This document shows positions 35,801 through 49,629 of a stretch of DNA of 64,000 bases, one piece after another; position 1 is the first letter of the stretch; every line of letters begins with the position of its first letter. The DNA comes from Sitta carolinensis. Taxonomy: Eukaryota > Chordata > Aves > Passeriformes > Sittidae. The stretch covers positions 101,432,410 through 101,496,409 of the forward strand of contig CM063284.1 in NCBI GenBank assembly GCA_032173965.1. The letters run 5' to 3'. Position numbers and translations under genes: made by a program. The notes beneath the pieces are model-generated. The model was given only the letters and a program-made list of their open reading frames with translations, searched no databases and was not told the origin of the DNA.

Positions 35801-38800
35801 TAAGAATATTAACTTATTAGAGGCTACCAAACTTACAGGAAATAATAAAGAAATTAGAAATATAAGACATCTCTATTAATGTTCTTATAGTGGTATAAAC
35901 TTGTGATGGGTCCATGGCTTGATTGATGGGAACCGAGCTTGTCACTGAAAGGAGATATATTAAAAGAGAAGAGGTACAAAAAAAAAACCCCTTAGGATAA
36001 AAAATGGTGCAGAATAATTTCTCCACATAGGAAAAATAAAGTAAGCCTGGAAAAGAGAGAGTAAGCGACAGATAAGAAAAATTGTCAATTTCTGATGAGG
36101 ATGGAGACGTGAACAGAGAAATGTTAAACTTTACAGGATCCTGTCAAGCAATGGAGTTAACACAAGCTGCTGAAATTGTTTTTAACACAGCAGATGACAA
36201 AACTGTGTGTCTCTTTGATATGTAGTATTATGGGGACTAAAAGCAAAAGGGTCCCAAGAACAAGCAGACCAACATGCAGAGAATTCCATTAAAGATACTT
36301 AAACACAACTAGAAAGGAGCCTCAAGAAGAAGCTACTGATACAGAGGGATGAGAAAGACTGAGAACAAACCAAATGGGAGCCATGCACTTCCAAACATAT
36401 TTTTCATCCACTGACTTTCCGATTCTCACATTTGCTTGACAACATTTCAAATTGCTTAGGCCACATCTAGCAGGCACTGGAAAAAAAAAAAAAAACAAGA
36501 CTGCCCTAGGCCAAATAGAAAGTTACAGATGATCTTATGAATTGTGTATATGTTAATTCCCCAAGTATTACACTGTTCCACTTTCAGGTAAGGCAGGACT
36601 ATGATTTAAAAACAAACAAACCCCCCACCAAAACAGCTGTTCTGTTAATTATCAGATAACTTGTTCTGCATCCGCTTTCTACAGCTTAACAAATGGAGTT
36701 TCCAAAACTGGACCACAGTACTAATGGTTTCTCATTGGAATGTATTGCTTTGCACACGCTAGATTAAAAAAATTGCTACAAAAAGGGTTGAAGCAATACA
36801 ACAGACAGTGCCTTGACATTGGTTTAGTGGTAAAGTGAATACCGATGTGGAAAATGCCTTAAGTTGACATTTAACCATCATCTCTTCAAGCTAAATTGTG
36901 AACACAGGCAAGGCTCACAGTCAGTTACAGCAGATTTGTCTTTACTGACACCACAGATGATATCAACTTTTCAACAAAATGCCCACCAGAGCAACATACT
37001 GAAAAAAAACAAACCCAAGTCATTTTAATCAGCAACAACAATTACTTGTTTTAGAAGGGGCAGAATTTCTCCTGGTTGAGTTGCAGGGCATCTTGACTTG
37101 GAATTAAGGGCTAGTATGTCACAGCATCTCTAATTCTGGCAGCCCCGAAAGACAGCAATAGTGGTTTCTACAGTCCTAGTGTGAAACCTAATTTGTATTT
37201 GCAATATCTTTCAGAGCCATTGCAAAAGCACAATCTAAATGCAAATTAATCTGATAATACAAGTTGGTCTGTTCCAGAGTATTATCTATGTAAACAACTG
37301 AATTTTTCATAGGGGTTTGAAGTTGATTGTGAAGATTAAAATCTCTGAAAATGAACAGACCCCACCATAGATAAATTTTGCTAAGGGAAAATTCACAGCC
37401 GCCTTTTTGGAAACATTCCTAAGGGAGTATGTCATGCAGTAGGAAATTTATTCTGGATAATGCTATAAAACTGCTCACCTTAATTCATATGCCAAATTCT
37501 TCTCTATTGAATAACAATTTATTGTGTACTCCAGCATCTGCCAGAAACTGCTGAATGAAAGCTGCAGCTGTCTCTGTTATTGGGCAGAAGCTACAATATT
37601 GTTGAGGCATTTATTCCATGTATGAAAGATTCCCTCGAACTTTTTCAGTAACTATCTAGACACCAGTTTTCAGGGGGCAGTTTTGAGTATTCTGCAAGGG
37701 CTATACCTGGCCACAGACACACTTTCTATACAGGCAACACATCTGGGAGCACACCAAAATGCTTGATCAAAAGGATTTTTTCTGGAACTGTGACAGGACC
37801 TTGTGCTGGAGGACATCTAGAGAGCCAACATGTTGTTAATAGCCTCTTTGGCAGTTCAACAAATGGCTGAGCACACCAGCTGGGCTATCCTCAGCTTTCC
37901 TGTAGAGCACATGTAAATCAGCAGCAGTCAGACCTGGAGTTTAGTGCTTTTGAGATCATTCTCAAAACTGTACAGGGTGGAGTACGTTCCCTACAGATGC
38001 AGTAGGTATAACCCAAGACTAGTAACTGCCCTCACTTAGTAAAAGAAGTGGTACCATACTTTTTTATGGAGCAAAATTCCTCCTGCGTAAAAATTCAATT
38101 CTGACTAGCAGCAAAATGCCAAGAGAAAAAACAAAACCCTGAAAAACTTTCAGATGCATATCTGCCAGAAAAAATGTCAGGCAAATCTCAAATGAGTCAG
38201 TTCAGGCTGGCAATAAAAGACCACAGAAATTCAAATTTCACCAAAAGTAGAACGTCTAAGAAATTTACCTTACTTTTCAGATTATTCATTGCCCAGTTTA
38301 AATATTAGCTGAAAAAGTCAGCTGTCACCTTTGCATTTGCTCAGCTTCACGGATCACATATAGCCCGAGCTGCATAAACAGTAGACTGGACAGTTAGAAG
38401 TAACTTCAGTTAATATATTTTAAAGAAATGGTTGGAAGAAAATTGCGGTTTAATGAAAGAAACAAAGCATTCATGTTGGCATTTAGAACCGAAAGCACTA
38501 GATTTTCATCCTGAATAGAGCAGGGATAGATTAAGTCACCCTGGGAATACGTTATCTTGTTTGTCAAGAAAGACACTTCTATTTTCAAATAAAAACCAAG
38601 GTGATGTGATCATAAGATCTGGGCTTTGCAGCAATTGCCAACATATGAATTCAACTTTGAGTAAAGAAGAAATCAAGCATGTCACCAAGAAGAATTCAAA
38701 GAGCTCATTATATGTCCCTGACTAATCACTTTTAGCATTCCATGTGTTTGCCAAAACAGTGAAGAGCTCCAAGCAAAGGAATGGTACAAACACATGTTCA

Positions 38801-41360
38801 GCCCACAATGAAAGGAAACCAGAAGTGTGATGAGGAGATACTGCAGCCCTTGGGGCTGGTCCCTCTCCTCCCTCTTTCCCCAACCTGCAGCACCCACCCT
38901 GCAGGTGCAGCAGCTGGTGGCTCAGATGTTCTGCACTCACCAGCACCCTCCTAGGCCCACACTTACTGCAGCATTTGGAGGGGACATTGACACACTGTGT
39001 CTCCTCAGCAGTTTTCTCCCAAGTGTATTTTACAGGGACTGACCAGAGAAAAATAAATAATACTGATTTAAAGGAGATGTATCACTCAAGAGAATGGCCC
39101 ACGCTGGTGGTTGGCTCCAAGACTGCAACTATGGAGCCTTCAAGACCCAAAAGCTACAGTCTTCTCCCTCCCTCTTCCCTTCACCTCAGAAATTGGAAAT
39201 CTGGACTATTTCCAGTTTGTGCATCACACTCTGCAATTCTCTATATGCGCTCACAGGCAATGTGTCTGCTCAACAGGTAAAAACACTACCATGCAAAATA
39301 AACTCCACTATATCATGTAGGGTTATAACAATCTCAACTCCTTAGAGCTTTCAAGACCTCATTCCTGAGAGTAGCATCAACTAATCTCAGAGCTGACCTG
39401 GCTTCAAACAGGAGGCTGGATCTGAGGCCAACCTAAATTATCATATGACCTTAGGGTTAAATGCAGACAGTTTCTAACATAGGTTTTACTGATCTGCAAA
39501 AGCTTCCACCAGGCTACCTTCAGGATTGTTTTTTTAATGAAGGAGATTTTGCCAAGTGAGGCTGCCAATTCAGCATTGTTCAGCTCTTTTTGAAGATAAC
39601 TATTGCAGCCAAATACCTGGAATCTGAACAAATTGTGTAGCATTATCCAGGCTTCTTTGGAGGAATGTTACCACGATCAATTAAAGGCTACATTATGTTT
39701 CCAGCTTCCTAACAAAATATGGGAAGAGTTCTCTGTAACCCAAGTTATTCTTTTGAAGGATTTTATCGAAATCAGGATTTCAATTGTCTTTGGATTATCA
39801 TTTTGCAGGCTTTTGTTTCTTCTTCCTCTTCCCCACCCTCCAGAAGAGAAAAATGAGCAATGAAGAATTTCTAGTTTACATACTGAGTTTCTCATAAGCT
39901 TTCCATTATGTTTTCAGCTCAGACCTCAGAATTCAAGACTCATTCTTTGGGGATGAAACCAGATATATATTTGAAGCCTGCAGCTGCTTAGAATACTTTC
40001 AGCACAGACTGGGTGAGAACCCAAGTTACCCATAATCACATGTTCATTCTCAACGTTTACAGGTCTGAATCAACATCTCCATCCATTTTTTTCCAAAATA
40101 TTGTGAAGGGTTAAAATCTGTTTTGCTATTTGTGTAATCTCTGTCAACTAATTTGTCACAGAAAGACCAGAATGGCTGAGATTACTGATACAGAAACAAA
40201 AAGGAAAATCATGCATGAAACAAAAAGTGTGGCATAGATTACAAGCTTTGTACTTGTACAAATTTCCATCAAACAGAGCTATAAATACTTTCTAGAGAAT
40301 TGAGAGGAATACAGCAACAGTTAACAAAAATAAGTAGCAACTACAATTTTACATTAGATGTTGCATGACACTACATTAAGTGAAATTCATGAAGATGATC
40401 TTTTCAAAATCAAAGAATCACAATAAACACAATAAATAACACTTTTAAGCAATCAGAAAGAGTAAATTCAAAAGGCTAGACAGAACAATTCATCCAAACA
40501 CTCAGCTTTTTGGAAACTCAGTTCTTAGAAACTTGGAGGTTCTGCCTACATAAGACGGATTAATCATTTGCTGTTGACTACACTTTTTGTGTAATTTTTC
40601 TTTCAGGAAAAAAGATGCCTCAGCATCACTAGTAATCCACAGTGCAGGGACATCAAACCAGATGAAAACAGCTGGTGAAGGACGCTAATCATAGCTTCCT
40701 GGTCCGCGTCGGCAGCAATGAACAAGCTATGTGAAAAACTAGGTAAAGTCCCGATGTGGAGGGGCTTTGTAATGCATAAAAGCAAGTGAAAAGAGACAAC
40801 ACACTGCCAATCATTTCCGCAACACAGCTTTAACAAAATAGGTTTAGTTCTGAGACTCATATATGGCCGCATTTCCTTCCACTGGGGATCAGGGTACAAG
40901 GATGATCTGGGTGAACCCAATATGGGTCAAGATTTTGGCTGAAGCAAAATAAGTACTTGAGTTAGATGTGCACCTGCAGTCCAAGGCCTCACCAGTTCAA
41001 CCACCAAAACAAGACATGAAATAAAAATCTGTTCATATTTTAATTAAGCTGATGAATTGTGCATTTGCTCCTGTAATTGGAGACTGGCCAGAGCTGCTTG
41101 TGAGAGACATTCCAACTGTTGTGGGCTGCCTAACCTGTTTGTGGCATTTATAATGATTTCTATCCATTCAAGAGAAAACAAAGAAACCCATGCACAATCT
41201 GTCTTGCAGATGTGAACCTCAAGGAACACATCATAAAAGAAAACGTAAGACTTTTAGTAGTTTGTGGGTTGTTATGAGTATAGTACTCTATACTGCCACT
41301 GTCTCCTCTGTTATTTCCTGCTGTTCACCACCAAAGCTGAGATGTTGCAAACTATAAGTA
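35801..41360. other. Non-coding DNA, possible further LINE debris at the start
   Basis: About 36020-36370 has a segment reading like a decayed ADDKT block and may be more CR1/L3 debris. A 15-base A run sits at 36481-36495. The rest to 41360 is unique AT-rich DNA with no open frame carrying a recognisable domain. Confidence 0.55.
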
Positions 41361-41409
41361 ACAACAAAAAACAAACAAACAAGCAAACAAACAAACCAAA
41401 CAAAAAAAC
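41361..41409 (+). repeat. (CAAA)n microsatellite
   Basis: Imperfect tandem CAAA tetramers with interspersed A runs and single substitutions (CAAG, CCAAA). Simple repeat. Confidence 0.9.
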
Positions 41410-44400
41410 AGCTCTGATGGCTCCCTAATATCCTTAGGTTTTGAAAACCCAGTTCTAAACTTATTTACAATTTGTTCTCGGCATGTCTCCAAATCGTGCT
41501 CTTCATAGAGTTTCTCTAAGCTTTCAGTGTCTTTTTATTGCCCCTTTCTGAAGTTGCTCAGGACTCTAATAAAACACAACATTTTCAAAGTGCTTCCATG
41601 TCACTGGACCAAGCCCCAAAGTTTTTGTTGCTCTTTCTTGTCCAAAATATGCTGTCTTATAATAGAGTTTTGTTCAAACAGTGACAAAGTAGGAACCACA
41701 AATTCAGCCCATGGAGCAACCCCTCTGTTCTGACTCTATGGACAGCACAGCTCTCAATCTTTCAAATCTGTGGCCTAAGATATGCAGCTCCCAGGCCTCA
41801 TATCTCAATACTTCAGTATTTTCCTAGACGAGATGGAAAAGTCTGTGAGCAAACATCACTTGAAAAATGCCTAAAATTAGTTTTTCACCCAGAAGATATA
41901 TTTGAACTGATAACGAGATGTTTTCCTTCTACACAGCTGCAATATTTTGCTTCTGCAATGCAGTAATCTCAGTTTTAGAGTGTTCTTGGAGCAATAGCAG
42001 CCCAGCTTCAGACCTGTAAGTGTTTATCCTTATTGGAATACTGTTTGTCAATTCATCTCCATTACCGCACGCATCTTTACTTTGGTTTCCTTGACAAATC
42101 AATCATGTTTTATTCCCAGGCATGAGAAGAACATCCTAATGTTTCTCTTGTGCAGAGCACAGCTTGTAATGTTGCTATGTCTCAAGCATGTCATAAACCC
42201 AGAATCTCTCTCAAACCATGACGACAAGCCAGGCCAATATCAGTCACAGCAGCAGCCAGTTCTGTATGCTCCAATTTCCAGCTACGCAACATTTTTACTC
42301 CATTAAATCTCTAATTCAAGAGCTTATTAAATGAAAATTTTGTTCCAGCACAGATATTGATGATCACTCTTCTAAATACACTTGCATTGCAAAGAAGTTT
42401 AATTAACCATCCTGGGTTTATGCTGAATCGCATCCCCATTAGTCTTTTTTTTCAAACCAGCCCTCCAATTTAAATATTGTGTTTAATATTTTCACTTTTA
42501 TTATTCTGTTATTGAATTAGGAAAAGATGCCTGATTTCATGGTAATTAGAGAGATAGTGACATTTTAATGTACCTTGTAATACGGTACTGTTGTATATCA
42601 TTTGTTAAGTTGCATAAGATTTTCCATAGATAAAGGACTGTTTAAAAAAAGATTGTGAGTGAAGATTTTAATCAAAGCTGAGTGATACTGAAATTCTGTT
42701 GAATGACCCTCTCTGTTTATGTTTTCAGCAGATGAAAAGTGTAAAGTGACATCTGAGCCGTGCATTTTTTGTCCGCTCATCAGTGAAGCGGATATATAAT
42801 GTTTCTAACCAATGAACAATGTAAACACATTTTTGATACTTGAAGAAAATTCTTAACATTAAAAAAACTATTTACTGATTATCATACCTGCCTTTGCTAA
42901 GTTATTGCTAGTTTGTTGGGAGGCTCCATTTCTGCTCTCTACATTGCTCCAGGAGAGAGATCAGGATTGGGGGCTGAGGTAGAGGGAAATGGAAATTAGG
43001 CTTCTAAGCCTAATAAGAACATCCTTCTCCAGAAGGACAGATCAGCAGCATGGGCTTATTTTAGACATTTTGAATCAGCTTCTTGGACAATCTTGTTTCT
43101 CATCAAGGACAGAAGAAATCACAATTACCCTTCCTGGGCTGAAACTCTATCTTCTGTAAGGATCCATCAGGTCCCAGACCTGAATCTTGGACCAACATTT
43201 CTATTGAACTTAGCACTAAAATACTTCGACATTTTCCAGCCACATTAAGAGAAGAGTATCTGATTTTAATATCATACCAACCCATGGAAATCTTGGCAGT
43301 GTCTTCAATGCAACAAGAAAGGTACGTATGTCAGAGAGTGACAATAAAACTTTGATTAGTTGGAGATCTCAAAAGTAAAAAATACAGAGGCACAAGTATA
43401 TTTAAGCTTTATTAAAAAAAATTTAAAGAAAATGTATGCAATTTTACTGCAATTTCCTTTTTATCCAACACTCATTTCCAAACCTTTTGAAATATGTTAT
43501 GTTCAATTAAATTCTTTACCATCTTGCTCCTTAAAATTAACAAGGATGGAATTTTCACTGTGTTATGCCTGGCCCTACTTTTAATTATCCTCACTTAGAA
43601 TATTAGACATCATGCTGACTTCTGTCTAGAGGAAATGACCTAGGATCATTGGAAGCATATGAAGTTCATTTTAAGATGAAGCAATAACTTATATTAGAGG
43701 ATGTAAAAGGTCTTCACCTCCAGTCCTTTAACATACTGCAGCAAAAAGCTCCTGGGTTTTTTAATTAAAAAAAAGACATCTGCAATGCATTTTTCCCCCA
43801 CATTCACTTAGTCTTTAAAACAACAATCTCTCTGGCTAAATGGCTGTGCTTGAGCATACAAGAAGCATCATCCAACTCAGCTGGCTGGCTTTGATGGTTA
43901 TTTGGGGCATTAGGCTTCTGGGTTGCAGTAATTCAACATGCACCTGGAGCAAAATATTTATCTCTTTTAATGTTTCATTTTAAAAATAAAACATTGTCAA
44001 TCTCACTCACACACTCAAAGTTCCCTAGTACAAAGCCTTCCCCGGATCACTTGAAATTCACTGCTAAAAATGTCTTGCAGTTTACTGAAGCACAGCTAGA
44101 GATTTAGTTGGCAGCTGCTGGTTCACAGAAATACGGTACCTGCCTCTTAAAACACAGAAATAAATGGATGCCTCAGGAAATAAAGTCTGACTCACATATT
44201 AATCATGTCTAGTCATTATAGGCTAACTAAAAGCTGGGGTAATTATGCTTTCCTTTAAGTGCACTCTTTCTGGAATTTACACAATGTTAACTCAGTAAAC
44301 TTGCAAGAGCTGATGCTGACACTGCTATAAACTTTCCTAAAATAACAAAATTAATTTTAAAGGCAGAGAGAATTGTATTTTGCCTTTGAATTATCAGGGC

Positions 44401-47400
44401 AGGATGTTATAAGACAGATGATTATTTTAGTCAGATTAGTCAGCCTAAAGCTAAGGGAGTGAACCTCTACCTTGCAAACAACATCGGTCTCCACCGAGAA
44501 TGCCTGCTGCCACCTCTGCAGTGAGGAAATCTGAAGCATGTTATTATTGGAAGCACCATAAAAAGACTCCAACAATAGCAGATTTCAAACAAAATAAACC
44601 TTAAGAGTTTAACACTCACAACTTAATTTGGTCTTGCAAAAATCTAACTAGACAGCACAGAAACAAGTTATCACATGGGCTGCTGTGAAAAGTCTCTCAT
44701 TAAGAGTAAGAACAAAAATTCCAGCATCTCAATTAGCCAGAATTCCTGGCCCCATATCCCTATTTCCTTAATCCTTCTGATCTGGATCCCCCACTTCAGA
44801 CCTCTGTTACTCATCATGGTTATGCTGTCATCTTCTTACCATAGCTCCACACTCCCCAACTCAAGGCTGGTAATTGCTAATTCTTAGAAATACGGCACCT
44901 TGCTCTTAAAAATCCACAAAAATAGTCAAAAACTTCCATGCCCACAAATATCCCAGCCCATCAGTGGTACTCCCATTGCCAAGCAAATTTCCTCCTGACT
45001 GCAAAGATTGTCTGCTGGAGCTGAAAACAGGGAGTTCTAAACATGCTGGTGTTTTTTCCACCACTTAGAATATGAAAGGAGGTGGCCAAGTGTCTGAAGC
45101 TGCTTCTACATCTCAAGGACTTCTGTGTCTTCTTCTGAGCCCCTTTGTAATTGATACAGATGCTGGTGGTAGCTGCTTGCTGTGCAGGTGTGTGACTACC
45201 TTCCAAGCATGGGCCAGTGTAAAGGTGAACAGGCCAAACACATTACCTTACCCATAACACATGATGGGCCTAAAAAATTAAGAGCAGTTTGCAATTCAGT
45301 TATAGACCAGCCATAAAACAAGCTCTCAGCATAGCCATTTCCACCCATGGCACAGGTATGTGAAACACAATAGTTTAAATTTGAAGTCCATTTGAATTTG
45401 CCCTGCATTCAAAGTTTTGAAGAGTCCAGCAGGTGCCACTGACTTTCTTGAATGCTGTCTTGTAATTTCTTACCAAAACCAAACTCATCTGACATAGTTA
45501 CTACCAAATACCATCTGTCATTTCCAAACACTATTCAGACTATTCTCCAAATTTTTCCAGACTTGCAGATTTCTCTCTCTGTCTGCTGTGAGTGCCAGCC
45601 TTTACTGTTTCTTATACTCTTGACTGAGAATGATTATATAAACAAGTAAAAATTATTTAAAGAACAATTTCTCTCTAGTCTGTGGTTTGGGCAGAGTTTC
45701 AGCTCAGTTCTTTATTTTAGCTCCGCTGGTTCCCACATTGCAGTTTACAACGGAAAACTGAACCAAGGAATACTCTCAGAATGGCTACAGTGAGCCTGGA
45801 CACACAACATTATAAACCAGGCTCTGAGATTTGTTTGTTCAAGAGCACTGACCAAGCACCTTTACCATGCATCAAATACAAGGTATTTGAAAGGTATTTG
45901 AGAGCTAAATTTGGCTTAGTATTACCTTTTATGTTTTATGGGTTGTGGAAATTTTCCCTGCTTAATTATCAAAGCATTTTATGGTCTACAGTCCCCAGGA
46001 AAAGAGGGAGAGAGGAGGAAGGTGGGGGAGGCAGCCTGATCCATCAAGGCATTTGGATGAAAGCCTAACCTCCAGAGCTCCTGGGGAATGGCAGATTTTG
46101 TTAACCTCCCGAAGCCAGAGAGTGCCTGCCCTTCCTCAGGAGGGCCGGAGGCTTTGAAATCGGAAGCCAGCCTCCAACAGCTGTAGTCACTTGTGTGGCA
46201 TGAGCGTGGCGTGCCCTAGACAACGCACCAAATCCAGCTCCTCAGCGTTTGCAGAGGGTGGTCAAGGCTTGCTGGGATTACAGCTGCTACAACAGGCAGC
46301 TTCTCCTGTGGTGATGGTCATGGAGAGCAGGAAAACAAGAATGGTGGCTGCAATTCACCAGTGTCTGTTCAGCTGGTGCAGACCAAGGAAAGTGTCGTTT
46401 TTTAATCAGTCTGACTAAATTGATAAGCGCTGAAGAGGAAAAACCAATTTACAACACAAGTCTTTTCATTAAATACCCATGGCAAACAATTACAAAAGGC
46501 ACAATTTCCTCACAGCTGGACTGAGGTTGCAGAGGGCCTGCAGAGACTGTAGGCTTGCCAGTAGCCAATGTCATGGTGGTGAAGTGAACCAGACTCCTCT
46601 GGAGCATCAGACAACACCTGGGAAGTCTGCTGCCTATTTTGTGCCCTCCATCACCCATTACCTTCCTCTTCTGACTACTGCAATGGCAGAGACTCCTTTC
46701 TCTTGCATTTGAACAGAGTCCAGCACCATGAGATTCCAAACTCGCTGCTTACTAATAATACAGAATCAAATAACTGAAGAATAAATTCTTCCAAAATGAA
46801 TCCAGATCCCCCTTAGTCTAGTGTATTCCAATGGAAATTTGATACCTAAGCTTCCTGGAAATCCTGCTAGATGTTTAACTGGATATCATATAATTAAGCT
46901 CCTTTAAAAAATTCATATGGTCCTACTAGACTGTCCTTTGAAGATTTTGGCATTCAGCAGCAGGGGACTATGAAAATTTTACAGCAAACCATAAATTAAT
47001 TTCCAGGTTATGGTAGTAAGCAAGCATCACCTTTATTCAGACTGCTTCCTCCTTGTTCTGTCAGATGAGGTTAAACACCCAGCACTGTAAATAGTCTAGG
47101 CATACTTCCCAGCATCCAAGGATGGTACAGATTTTCAAAGGCTATACCAAGCTCTTCAATGAGCTTTCTAATCCTGTTAGATACCTTCCAACTCAAGAGG
47201 TAGAAAAGCAGAAGTTTGCCTAATCATGCTGCTTATTTCTCCTGCAATGTGTCTGAGCAAACAGTGACTGACACGTGCACACAGTTGGGTGTTCATTCAT
47301 GTACAGCAATGATACAGCATTTGTATTGCAGCCAGTTCAATGTTCAACGTACAAAAAACAAGAACTTGGCATTAATGGTGTAAGATTTCACACATATTAG

Positions 47401-49049
47401 ACCAAGGCGGCAGGAAGGTGCAATTTCAGAATCTAGGTAATTACTAGATACAGTTGTAGATCAAGAAGAAAATCTAGGGTTTAATTATTACTCTCTGTAG
47501 TCACATTTCTCCATATAGGTCTGGCTTGTATATGTGATCTGTATTTTGAAACCTCTTTAGATGGTTCAAAATAAATGTGGCACACTGCATCCTCTCCTAC
47601 CCTGGTTCAGCATTCCAAGACAATAAATCAAATGAATAGCCAGACATTTACATTTTGGTTTCACAACAAAGATAGGCCATCCCTCTGTGATATCCAAATA
47701 AATTAAAAAAAAAAAAATTGTTAGGGTGGAAAGTCATGAAGAATATTGCAGAGGTAGAAAAAGTACACAGGAAAGAAATTTTAAATATTAATTTGAACAT
47801 GAGGAATGGTATTTCTAGTAAATTGTGCAGGTGACAATTGAGTAGATTTTAGTAGAAGAGATCTTCAAAACACAAGCTATTTATACTCTCTCAAGTCTCA
47901 TTCATGCCTGGAAAAGTGTATCTAACTTTTTTGCCTCTGCCTAGTTCCAGGCTTTTCCCACCACTTCCTTCCCACCTTCCTTCCACCAGGAGTGAGGGAC
48001 AATTTCTAACAGGGCAAGGAAATAAAAGGATGGTAGGAAAGGAAGGGGAAGAGTCAAAGGTTTCTGGGTCTTTACTTCAGCCCCACAGCCCAGAATTTAA
48101 TGTGCAGTCCAAATGCATGCAAGGAAACATTTTAAAAGAAAATGAAAAGGGATTAAACCCTGTGTCCAGCATCACATCAACAGGTCAGCAATCATCCCCT
48201 CAAAACTGAGATGTGATAACAAAGATCCCTACACTAAAACTGCCTTGTGAACACCTCACCCAGAGATTGGCAGCTCTAAGTTGGATAACAGTTAAATTGA
48301 AAATACCAAAAAATACCAAAAATACCTGTTATTTCCAGGTGCCTCATCCAAGAGCAGCAGCTCTTTCTTCCTACTGACAACCTATAGAGTAAGGTCTGGC
48401 CCTGATGAAAGTCAGCCTGTACTGTAGGCTTTGTGCTGATACCCCTTAGTAAATTGGATTAACCATCTTGGACCCTTCTTCCAGAAAAATAGTGATTATA
48501 CCTATTAAAAAGCTTCACTTTTCTCCTTCCTGAGGAAAAGTAAAACCTTGGCAGCTAAAAATAAATCAAAACCTGGAGAAATGAGAAACTGAAAAAGAAC
48601 AGAGAGATGAGATATATTTAGGTTTTTGAAGATTAAGAAAGGAATAGACATGCCAGGTACAGAGGTTACCACCAAAAAAGAAACCAAACCAGCCCTGGGA
48701 GATGTAGACTGTGGGTTTAGGCAGGGGAATTCAATCTGCAGCCCAAATCTATTTAAGCAGATATTAAAGTGGAATCAGAATTTCTAGCTAATAAAGCGAT
48801 TCACATACCAGTTTCAGGTCAAACATAAGCATGTATTTTTGCTAAATAGTAACAAAAATGTTCTGTAATTAATTAAAAAACAAACCAGCTACAAGTCTGG
48901 CTAGAGGTATGTAGAAAAAACACATTTTTCTTCTGCTCACCAAAGTTTTGCAGTCTTTTGATTAGTCTTCTGTGGAAAGAAAAAAGCCTTTTCGGTCAAA
49001 AGATAATAACTATAAGAATAACTTTCTTATATATAATGTGTGTGGGGTG

Positions 49050-49050
<1 letters not shown>
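41410..49050. other. Non-coding AT-rich DNA
   Basis: No supported gene. At 45780-45882 a short segment with a CTCAG acceptor, a start codon at 45781 and an AAG|GT boundary is treated under findings. A G-rich stretch (GAGGAAGGTGGGGGAGG) lies near 46015. A 13-base A run lies at 47706-47718. The rest is unique-looking sequence. Confidence 0.6.
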
Positions 49051-49086
<36 letters not shown>

Positions 49087-49098
49087 GTATATATATAA
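49051..49098. repeat. (TA)n microsatellite
   Basis: An uninterrupted (TA)17 tract at 49051-49084 is followed by a short interruption and a further TA stretch. Self-complementary, so it can form hairpins or cruciforms; its length is probably variable between individuals. Confidence 0.92.
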
Positions 49099-49629
49099 CT
49101 ATATACAGACATAATATGTGCTACAATCTTCTTGCACTGAAATTTATGGCTAATCTTACCTTTGCAGTCTTGGCAAAAGTTGTCTATCTGAAGTTTGGAG
49201 ATACACTGCTTCTAATATTTCCTTAGCTTGTTGGTTCATTTTATGCACAATCCAAACAGCTGAATTTCTAGTATCAAAGACAAACCATCGTACTGTCCTT
49301 TGTCCTCACTATTTGTATATACTTATTGATAATTTTGTGTACCATGAGCAAATATTTGCTTTTGACTCTCAGATTATTAAAATCTTTTCTTTACCAGAGA
49401 CATTTTTGTTTGTATAAAGTCAGCTCCTGTCAGGCAATGCATGATAAGAATCACCTCTTGATACTCCTGTCCTGAACAACATCAATAGTAAGGCCACAGC
49501 TGTGTCAATTATCTGCAGAGGAGATGCCTTGGCCCAGCATACTGCAGAGCACTTCCACTGCACACAGCTTCCAGCCAAGGGCAAAGACAGATGCCTGCTC
49601 AGCTCCAGGGTGATGGAAAATCACATGGC

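Noticed and set aside
47160..47210. CR1-like 3' end (GATACCTTCCAACTCAAG)
   Set aside because: Only about 18 bases resemble the CR1 tail and the flanks do not match.
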